From the NCBI GenBank assembly GCA_001940645.1, contig MDVS01000133.1, positions 1 through 20,952 on the forward strand: a DNA stretch of 20,952 nucleotides, written 5' to 3'. The first letter of the stretch is position 1. Every line of letters begins with the position of its first letter. This DNA is from Candidatus Heimdallarchaeota archaeon LC_3 (GTDB lineage Archaea > Asgardarchaeota > Heimdallarchaeia > Hodarchaeales > LC-3). The position numbers and the translations under genes are program-made. Shown piece after piece: positions 15,683 to 20,952 of the stretch. Under the pieces are notes generated by a model. The model did no database searches. It was not told the DNA's origin and worked only from the letters and a program-made list of their open reading frames with translations.

Positions 15683-15736
15683 TAGCTAAAAAGAAAAAGA
15701 GAAAAAGTAGCTAAAAAGTATTTACTAGCTAAAAAG
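15683..15736 (+). repeat. Three copies of TAGCTAAAAAG before a regulator gene
   Basis: TAGCTAAAAAG occurs at 15683-15693, 15708-15718 and 15726-15736. The first and third copies extend to TACTAGCTAAAAAGA. All lie within 75 bases upstream of the tandem winged-helix gene, the place for an autoregulatory operator. Spacings of 25 and 18 bases are not helical multiples of each other, so they could also be remnants of slippage. Confidence 0.45.
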
Positions 15737-15756
15737 AATAAAAATTTGGTGAAGAT

Positions 15757-16206
15757 TTGTCAGTACTACAAAGATATCCATTTAAATCAATGATTTCAAT
15801 CGTCACATCCTTAGCATCATCAAACGAATCATTAAACATATATGATATACAAAAATCCTCACTTTCTTGCATCCCAGATACCAATGAAGTTTTAACAATG
15901 CTTTCTTATCTCACTTCTTTTGGAAAAATCTCTGAAACTACAAAAGGTTGGATTAGAATTTATGAGAACGATGAAAAACCTCTCAGACCTAAAAGATTCT
16001 TCTATTTAAAAGATATATATAATGTATTATCTGAATTGACTGAAGAAAAGCCATTAAACAGTGTAAGAATTGCGGAAAATATTGATATAGATGTTAGTCA
16101 GGTCCGCGAATATTTAGAATTTTTGGTTACAATTACCAGTACGGGAAATATAAAATTGGAAAATAATGGTTATCCTCCATCCTATTATATTGAACAATTC
16201 AATTAA
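15757..16206 (+). CDS. Tandem winged-helix DNA-binding protein
   Basis: The protein has 149 residues in two similar halves that each look like a winged helix: about 5-68 (PFKSMISIVTSLA ... TNEVLTMLSYLTSFGKI ... GWIRIYE) and 80-147 (FFYLKDIYNVLSEL ... VRIAENIDIDVSQVREYLEFLV). No ligand domain is seen. The start is TTG 15757, supported by GGTGAAG at 15749-15755 just before it. Three TAGCTAAAAAG repeats lie directly upstream and may be its binding sites. A ten-T run at 16236-16245 ends the transcript. It has no operon partner. It could be a regulator left behind by an integrated element, given the transposase stub on one side and degenerate DNA on the other. Confidence 0.55.
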   Translation: MSVLQRYPFKSMISIVTSLASSNESLNIYDIQKSSLSCIPDTNEVLTMLSYLTSFGKISETTKGWIRIYENDEKPLRPKRFFYLKDIYNVLSELTEEKPLNSVRIAENIDIDVSQVREYLEFLVTITSTGNIKLENNGYPPSYYIEQFN

Positions 16207-16235
16207 GGGGAGTTAAAAAAATAATTTTCGCATAA

Positions 16236-16245
16236 TTTTTTTTTT
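16236..16245 (+). terminator. T10 transcript end
   Basis: Ten consecutive T, 30 bases after the stop of the tandem winged-helix gene; a typical archaeal U-rich terminator. Confidence 0.5.
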
Positions 16246-16295
16246 AAGATATTTTTAGGTTAATTATCAGATCTTCAGTATCACATAAAAATGGC

Positions 16296-16399
16296 CTCCT
16301 TTTAAGAAACGAAAAAACGCACCTTACACCTCATTTGCAGAGCTAATTTACTTTTTAAATTGAGATGAGATGTAAGATTTAGACCTTTTTTGAAAGGAG
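16296..16399. repeat. Nested inverted repeats
   Basis: CTCCTTT (16296-16302) pairs with AAAGGAG (16393-16399), and inside it CTTACACCTCAT (16323-16334) pairs with ATGAGATGTAAG (16365-16376) with one mismatch. The two nested pairs could fold into one long stem: a structured transcript or the palindromic core of a small mobile element. No protein is encoded here. Confidence 0.35.
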
Positions 16400-16413
16400 C
16401 TTTAAAATTTCTA

Positions 16414-16587
16414 TTAATAATCTTCCAAAATTTCTAACAGATTTTTCATTAATTCATCAAAATTTTCATCGATTGAGGAATAATCTTGTATTTTTTCAGA
16501 ATCGTTAAATAAAAACCCATTTCTTAATGAGAAAGGATCAGAAATAGTGTTTAATCGGGTATAACTGGTAAATCCTTCTAATTTCGC
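16414..16587 (-). pseudogene. Coding-like remnant with acidic C-terminus
   Basis: A minus-strand frame is open for 57 codons. It contains TSYTRLNTISDPFSLRNG and ends MKNLLEILEDY. The wording is protein-like, but there is no start codon before the open part and a TGA lies directly upstream. It could be the last part of the degenerate gene that lies further upstream on the same strand. The family is not recognised. Confidence 0.3.
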
Positions 16588-16905
16588 TCATTTTACTATG
16601 ACCTTATGTAATTTAATTTCATTCGATGTTTATATTTATAAAATTATTAATTCAATATTGGATTATTATCTATAAATACTTTCGTTAATTAATAATTATA
16701 AATTTAATATGGACATGACCTTTAAAATAACCCAAATTTCTTTCTTAAAAACAACTCTCGAAACATAGATGTTGAAAATTAAAAAATATCAAGATAATCA
16801 ACTTTCTTGACATAAGATAGCAAGGATATAATAACTCCTCGAATAAACAGGCTATTTGTAATCTTTTTAAAAAGTAGCCAACTAAAAAATCACGGAATTT
16901 AATTG

Positions 16906-17490
16906 TTATTTCTCTCCCGTTGAATCGTGATATTTACGTTTGATACCATAATCGTTGACTAATTCTAAATCTGGATAAAGATCGGTGGCAGGGGTATAGA
17001 ATCGTTTCTCAGGTCTTGATCCTTTATTAATATTAGATTGACGAATAGAAATAGAATTTTGATGAATTTGGTAAATAAAAATAATTCATCTTGAAAGATC
17101 TTTTTTATTTTGACCTCCAATTGCTAAATCATTCCCTAATAATAAAATAGTTTCAAATAGTCAAGAAGGTTGATAAGAATAAATAGTTCCATGAAACAAC
17201 TGAGAAATTCCCTGTAATTCTTTTCACCATATGGATTATTAAACATTCTAATATCCTTTACAAAATTGTTTTAAGCAAATTATCTACAAATTTCCTGAAT
17301 CAAAATCCAAATCAAGTCGTTCACCTAATAAAACAATTCTGAAATGTTTTTTAATATAAAAAGCACTCTTGTCAATGGCCCAACTTTAAATAACAGGTAC
17401 TAAAATAGGCATTATTGGTAATCTCCAATCGGATCAGATTCTCGATTTTCAATAACAGGATGAAATTTGAGAATAAGCTCAAAGCTTTTA
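16906..17490 (-). pseudogene. Degenerate gene with internal stops and frameshifts, unidentified
   Basis: On the minus strand, protein-like text runs through several frames. The last part (16906-17223) is one frame broken only by TGA at 17161-17163 and 17086-17088; it includes ETILLLGNDLAIGGQ, FIYQIHQNSISIRQ and KRFYTPATDLYPDLEL and ends HDSTGEK. Further upstream, KSFELILKFHPVIENRESD and FRIVLLGERLDLDFDSGN lie in other frames, implying at least two frameshifts. This is an old pseudogene of 200 or so codons. I do not recognise the family. It fills most of the 1.6 kb without intact genes. Confidence 0.4.
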
Positions 17491-17860
17491 CATTTGTAAA
17501 AGTGTCGTAGGTCGTTATATTAAAAAAAGCGATTAATCATTTTATGTTAAGTGCAATTTAAATAGTTCATTTTCTTTGTTTTTCAACCTTTTTTTATTTA
17601 TTTTTCGCCTTTTTTGAACAAGAATATCCTAAATTCATCGAATTAATCAAAGAAATAATTTCATGTAACGAAATCTTTAATGCGTTCAATATCCATAAAT
17701 TTAATAAATCAAATAGTAAAACTTTTGATAAATGTCCATCACTGAAGAAAGTAAAAAGCTGAAAAAGTTACCAATCGCGTTGGGAATTCAACTTTCCTTC
17801 TCTTACCTAATTTAACCAATTATTTAGGGTTTTCACCTGGAAGGTAAGCTTCAAGCTATC
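17491..17860. other. Intergenic stretch, no gene seen
   Basis: No convincing gene. A 27-codon ORF at 17732-17815 (start MSITEESKKLKK) is too short to support. Long T-rich tracts near 17575-17620 may be decayed sequence. Confidence 0.3.
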
Positions 17861-17873
17861 TTTTTTGATAAGG

Positions 17874-18080
17874 ATGAAATTTTTTACAGTCTTTTATCCA
17901 AATGAAATATCATGGAGTGACTCAATTAATCAAGAAAAATATCAGGGATCATTTGCTAAATGGCTTACAGACTACTATAATACTCCTATTTTCTATAAAT
18001 ATGATATGGGTGGAGGATTAATTCTAATCTATGAATCAGACGATAACTATTATGTAGTTTTATCTCCAAATGACAATTAA
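17874..18080 (+). CDS. Small orphan protein
   Basis: The protein has 68 residues with no membrane segment, rich in Tyr, Asp and Asn. It reads as alternating short strands (MKFFTVFYP, then GGGLILIYESDDNYYVVLSP), suggesting a small beta-rich fold. No Cys and no known motif. I chose ATG 17874; a TTG at 17865 would add three residues. A seven-T run follows the stop at about 18085. It lies between degenerate DNA and the truncated tRNA, so it may belong to an old mobile element, but the frame is intact. Confidence 0.4.
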   Translation: MKFFTVFYPNEISWSDSINQEKYQGSFAKWLTDYYNTPIFYKYDMGGGLILIYESDDNYYVVLSPNDN

Positions 18081-18082
18081 GA

Positions 18083-18098
18083 CTCTTTTTTTAATTTA
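18083..18098 (+). terminator. T7 transcript end
   Basis: CTCTTTTTTTAATTT directly after the small orphan gene; U-rich archaeal terminator. Confidence 0.45.
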
Positions 18099-18155
18099 AT
18101 CTTGTCGTTGTCTTATGCTTTTTTCTAAGTCAAAAGGCTGCAATAAACTGTTAAA

Positions 18156-18174
18156 AAATCATATCGTATGATTT
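18156..18174 (-). terminator. Perfect hairpin with T-run after the tRNA-Leu 5' part
   Basis: On the minus strand AAATCATA and TATGATTT form an 8-base perfect stem with a CGA loop, ending in six T. It begins one base after the last tRNA-like base, where the T arm should start. It may terminate the shortened transcript or be the end of an inserted sequence. Confidence 0.5.
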
Positions 18175-18175
18175 A

Positions 18176-18235
18176 GTACGCCTACACGACAGGAACCTAA
18201 ATCCTGCTCCTTTGACCTGGTTCGGATACCCCCGC
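18176..18235 (-). tRNA. tRNA-Leu(UAG), 5' part only; T arm and 3' acceptor missing
   Basis: Minus strand from 18235: acceptor strand GCGGGGG, then TA, D arm TCC/GGA with the archaeal loop GAACCAGGTCAAA, anticodon stem CAGGA/TCCTG with loop TTTAGGT (anticodon TAG at 18199-18197, followed by G), and a class II variable arm CGT-GTAG-GCG. All of this fits archaeal tRNA-Leu. The T arm and the matching CCCCCGC acceptor strand are absent; instead a hairpin and T-run follow. No CCCCCGC-type 3' half was found on this strand downstream in the window. A TATA-like TATTTTATAT lies about 20 bases upstream. Options are a truncated pseudogene at an integration site, an unusually placed intron or split, or a tRNA-derived RNA. 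Confidence 0.75.
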
Positions 18236-18267
18236 AAAATAAAGAAATTAATATAAAATAAACACAT

Positions 18268-18573
18268 TTAGAGTTCAAATTCTATACCAAGTGCTGATGA
18301 AATGAGATCCTGTAAACCAGAACTTGTTTCACCAATTGGTAATTCTAGCATGATAGGAAAAACATCTTTTTTAGCAAGATTTGCTTGTACTATTCTTGAA
18401 TTCGCTTTAGCTATCTCTGGTGTTATTAAAACAATTGCACGGTCTATATCTTTTGCTAATTTTTTTAGAACATCTCCAGCTTCTAAAGGGTCATTTATGG
18501 GATAAACCTGTCCAATACCACTCATTTTCAACCATGTACATGTTTGTTCGTCAGCTACTGCAGTGATTCTCAT
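18268..18573 (-). CDS. atpF: A-type (V/A) ATP synthase subunit F
   Basis: The protein has 101 residues, the family's normal length. Subunit F sits in the central stalk of the membrane ATP synthase and contacts subunit D and the catalytic head. The pattern fits: MRITAVADEQTCTWLKMSGI (strand 1 and helix), VYPINDPLEAGDVLKKLA, the buried strand AIVLITPEIA, then VFPIMLELPIGE and a C-terminal helix LQDLISSALGIEFEL. AAAGGT about 10 bases before the ATG is the ribosome site. No other ATP synthase genes are next to it, whereas in most archaea it lies in the atp operon. It is 33 bases upstream of the truncated tRNA on the same strand. Confidence 0.82.
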   Translation of the reverse strand: MRITAVADEQTCTWLKMSGIGQVYPINDPLEAGDVLKKLAKDIDRAIVLITPEIAKANSRIVQANLAKKDVFPIMLELPIGETSSGLQDLISSALGIEFEL

Positions 18574-18726
18574 TGAAATCGACCTTTACCAAATAATCCT
18601 TTTAGAATATAAATTTAAAGTCTATTTGTTACTTTTAATGCAATTTCATTAATGTTTTTTTTAAATGATAATATGAATTTTAATTTCGGTATTCATTATT
18701 AAATCATCTTTTAGAATAAGGAGAAA

Positions 18727-18957
18727 TTAATTATCAATTTTTCTCCAACGAGAACCTTCTTGAATATCTTTTAGTTCAATACCATTTTCTTTCATCAAAT
18801 CGCGAATCTGATCAGAAATTTTCCATTGTTTTTCTTTTCGAAACTCATTCCTCAAATCAATTATGTCCTGAATTAGTTTTTCCACAAATTCTTGTTCATA
18901 TCCTCCACCACTTGTTTCTGGAAATAAACCAAATAGATCCAATATCTCACGAAGCAT
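18727..18957 (-). CDS. Free-standing C-terminal domain of cysteinyl-tRNA synthetase
   Basis: The 76 residues match the end of CysRS: LIQDIIDLRNEFRKEKQWKI, SDQIRDLMKENGIELKDI and EGSRW. In full enzymes (about 460-480 residues) this helical domain recognises the tRNA-Cys anticodon stem; the catalytic Rossmann part with HIGH and KMSKS is absent and is not found upstream, where the next gene is a membrane protease. The start is ATG 18957; no strong ribosome site is seen. The sequence is intact and well conserved, so it may be a functional split piece or trans-acting tRNA-binding domain; otherwise it is what remains of a deleted cysS. Confidence 0.7.
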   Translation of the reverse strand: MLREILDLFGLFPETSGGGYEQEFVEKLIQDIIDLRNEFRKEKQWKISDQIRDLMKENGIELKDIQEGSRWRKIDN

Positions 18958-19150
18958 TGAATGAGCAAAATGAATAAAATGAATAAAAAACTTTAATAGA
19001 TCCCATTAAATATGTTAGGTCTAAATCTTAAAATAACATTAAATGCGAATATGTTTATTGCGATATTTATTAATTCAATAAAAATAACAGTCATCAAATT
19101 TTGATGTTCGAGTATAAATATGAAATGAAGCTATATGAAAAATGAAGTCG

Positions 19151-20386
19151 TCAAGTAATCTCTAAATATGATTTCTTTCTTCTTCTAATTGAAAAAAATT
19201 GAGAAAAAAAACGAATCCTCCTATAAGCAAATACTACAAAATCAAGAAAATATAAATAAGATATTAATAACATTATTATTATAAAAATATTATTAGCAAC
19301 TATATTCAAAGATGTAGAAAGTAATGAAAAGAATAGCTTACCAAAGTAATTAATTTGAAGGATAATTAATACACCAACAAACATGAAAGAAAAAATCATA
19401 AATAATCTTACAGTTATTAATACCCGTCGGTTGTAAAGTGTATCTTTCAAGGGAATATTAGCTAATTTTCTAGCAAGATATTCATTTAATGCTTCTCCCA
19501 ATGTGGGAAATCCTATTATATCAGTTATTAGTCTGTGTCCATCAGAACCAGTAGATAATAAGTTCATATTCCAGATAAGACTAAAAAACACTCTTAAACT
19601 AATTACAAGAACAAAAAATGATAGTTGAATGTCTGGGAACATAACTAAAATCATGGTCAAAGAAATTAATTCTGCCCATAATCCTCCAAGAGATACTACC
19701 ATTCGCTGATATAATTTGGGTAAAAATAGTAAGTCAGGAAGATCAGTGATTCCTTGAAAACGAATCAGTCCACGAATGTTAATAAAAAATATTCCAGATT
19801 GCTTCCTATACATATAATACCAGAAATTATGACCAAATTCATGAATGGGGGTAAAGAAAAACCTTGAAAAATAGAATATTGGGAGGATCAATATTATATC
19901 AGTATATAGAACACTCCTATTGGTCAATAACACAGTGATTATTGATTGCCCAGAACTAGTCCAGAAACCGATAAGAAAAACTAAAGATCCTATTAAAATC
20001 AAATGACGGAAAGGAACAAATAATTTTAAGACTTTATCAAATCTTGAAAAATCCATGATTTTCATGATTCGTCCAGGAGTATCTTCCCAGATTGGAGTAA
20101 CTTTTTCTTGTTCAACATCTAAATATAATCTTGTAATCCATGATTTATACGAATAATCATCCTCTGGACTATCCCAAGATGAATCTAAGGATTTTAGTGT
20201 AATGATTGTCTCATCAATATCATTATGAATATGATAAGTATAAAGAGAAGTTGTGAGAAAGGGATTTAATTCAATTGATAAAATATTATCTAATTTAACC
20301 AAATAAGTCTCAGAAAATTTATTATAGCGTGATTGAATTGAGTGGAAAGGAAAAGAATCGGTGAGAGACAAATTCAATTCAATCAC
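19151..20386 (-). CDS. Polytopic membrane metalloprotease-like protein (M50/site-2 type)
   Basis: The protein has 411 residues. The N-terminal 120 are soluble (about one small domain), then several membrane helices. PIHEFGHNFWYY (180-191) is the zinc motif HExxH (His182, Glu183, His186). Later NMNLLSTGSDGHRLITDIIGFPTLGEAL (274-300) matches the second M50 site, where an Asp (here Asp282) completes zinc binding; the arrangement resembles M50 members with an N(x)nDGYxLLxDLxxxPNL pattern. Such proteins cut other membrane proteins or export peptides; the target is unknown. The start is GTG, 26 bases after the stop of the ligase gene on the same strand, so they may be co-transcribed. Confidence 0.7.
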   Translation of the reverse strand: MIELNLSLTDSFPFHSIQSRYNKFSETYLVKLDNILSIELNPFLTTSLYTYHIHNDIDETIITLKSLDSSWDSPEDDYSYKSWITRLYLDVEQEKVTPIWEDTPGRIMKIMDFSRFDKVLKLFVPFRHLILIGSLVFLIGFWTSSGQSIITVLLTNRSVLYTDIILILPIFYFSRFFFTPIHEFGHNFWYYMYRKQSGIFFINIRGLIRFQGITDLPDLLFLPKLYQRMVVSLGGLWAELISLTMILVMFPDIQLSFFVLVISLRVFFSLIWNMNLLSTGSDGHRLITDIIGFPTLGEALNEYLARKLANIPLKDTLYNRRVLITVRLFMIFSFMFVGVLIILQINYFGKLFFSLLSTSLNIVANNIFIIIMLLISYLYFLDFVVFAYRRIRFFSQFFSIRRRKKSYLEIT

Positions 20387-20412
20387 GATAAAGAAAGATT
20401 TTTTTTTCCAAA

Positions 20413-20952
20413 TTAGTACTCTTCTAATCCACTTTCTTCTTCAAAGTAATCCTCAAATGTAGCAGAACACGATAATTTGTCTGCATCAATACCTTCAAGA
20501 TCAGTGATACGACCTTCAACAGAGATAGTTGGGCCAGCATATTCTTTACCTTCCCAATTACTCCAATCAATGGTCACACGATCACCAGTGATAATGCCAC
20601 CCCAATAACTTAGAGCAGTAGTATCAAAGAAAGCGTATTGACCAGTATATTTCTTATCACTTGTGGGATCCATTTCGATAAATTCTCCTGTATCTTCATC
20701 TAGAAGAATAGGTATTTCCCAAGGAGATAAAATCCATTTACCTTTGTGATTGACAGGCATAGGATTTTTCTCAGTCATACCATAACCATCAAGAAGATTT
20801 TCCAGTCTCACACCAAAGAACTGACAGATGGCTTCCTTATGATTAGGGGGAAGTTGAGCACCTTTTAATCCACCACCGATGGAAATAATAGAGTCGGGAG
20901 CAAATATGTTGTTATATCCCTTAGGGAGATAGGTCAAAGCAAGCTTGGCAGC
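20413..20952 (-). CDS. C-terminal part of an AMP-forming acyl ligase (LuxE/PaaK-like), cut by window edge
   Basis: The 179 residues seen continue past the window edge, since the frame is still open (AAKLALTYL) at 20952. SIIGGG-like ISIGGGLKGAQLP, LLDGYGMTE (the adenylate-binding YGxTE motif), IITGDRVTIDW and EGRITDLEG (the aspartate and hinge motifs) identify an adenylate-forming enzyme. The features are closest to acyl-protein synthetase/phenylacetate-CoA ligase types, which activate a carboxylic acid with ATP. The C-terminus is acidic (EDYFEEESGLEEY). The substrate cannot be told from this part. Confidence 0.75.
   Translation of the reverse strand, partial: AAKLALTYLPKGYNNIFAPDSIISIGGGLKGAQLPPNHKEAICQFFGVRLENLLDGYGMTEKNPMPVNHKGKWILSPWEIPILLDEDTGEFIEMDPTSDKKYTGQYAFFDTTALSYWGGIITGDRVTIDWSNWEGKEYAGPTISVEGRITDLEGIDADKLSCSATFEDYFEEESGLEEY

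Noticed and set aside
14580..15760. Terminal inverted repeats or target duplication of the transposase element.
   Set aside because: No matching ends could be found by eye around the truncated gene.
16906..17223. In-frame TGA codons that could be read as selenocysteine or tryptophan.
   Set aside because: Frameshifts occur in the same stretch and merA and other genes show no in-frame TGA, so decay explains them better. No Sec insertion hairpin was noticed.
17732..17815. Plus-strand ORF of 27 codons starting MSITEE.
   Set aside because: Too short, no ribosome site, and surrounded by degenerate sequence.
18181..18235. On the plus strand the stem-loop here shows a CTA in a seven-base loop, like the anticodon of tRNA-Pyl.
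   Set aside because: The plus-strand reading lacks U33 and has no pairing T arm or acceptor; the minus strand gives a far better tRNA-Leu(UAG) fit.
18302..18505. Plus-strand open frame of 67 codons.
   Set aside because: Antisense shadow of the ATP synthase subunit F gene.
1..20952. CRISPR arrays or other regularly spaced repeat arrays.
   Set aside because: No set of 20-40 base repeats with regular spacers was seen; the only short array is the three 11-base copies at 15683-15736.

Overview
The window is AT-rich DNA from an archaeon. Archaeal hallmarks are TATA-box promoters about 25 bases from start codons, U-rich gene ends, GGTGAT/GAGG-type ribosome sites with frequent TTG/GTG starts, archaeosortases, an A-type ATP synthase subunit F, and class II tRNA-Leu sequence. 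The number of small FCxxCG zinc-ribbon proteins and one MGCGSSK N-terminus would suit an Asgard-type archaeon, but that placement is a guess.

Layout. (1) 1-440: no intact gene; a coding-like fragment and an inverted repeat. (2) 454-3842: a membrane zinc-ribbon protein, then a mercury-resistance locus: ArsR-type regulator, tiny membrane protein with a vicinal Cys pair, MerE-like transporter and MerA. Three promoters here share an ATTTATAT element, two of them as a 16-bp-spaced duplication. (3) 3955-9560, metal/envelope block A: P1B ATPase with a YPC instead of CPC motif and a Cys-less C-terminal HMA-like domain, HMA protein, archaeosortase, a two-HMA CopA-like stub, and an ICMT/PEMT-type membrane methyltransferase. 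(4) 10023-14579, block B, which repeats the theme: two zinc-ribbon proteins, a Cys/His-rich protein, HMA protein, second archaeosortase, winged-helix regulator and second methyltransferase. (5) 14764-18235, decay zone: 5'-truncated IS4-type transposase, a tandem winged-helix protein behind three short repeats, about 1.6 kb of degenerate sequence, a small orphan ORF, and a tRNA-Leu(UAG) gene lacking its 3' part. (6) 18268-20952, more ordinary genes on the minus strand: ATP synthase subunit F, a free-standing CysRS C-terminal domain, an HEFGH membrane metalloprotease-like protein, and the C-terminal part of an AMP-forming ligase.

How it may work together: the mer genes import and reduce Hg(II), and the ATPase and HMA proteins suggest soft-metal (Cu/Hg-type) handling. 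Twice, an archaeosortase, a one-domain HMA protein and an ICMT-like methyltransferase occur within one neighbourhood, suggesting a metal-linked system for processing or lipid-anchoring surface proteins. No substrate with a recognisable sorting tail lies in the window, so this link is inference from gene order.
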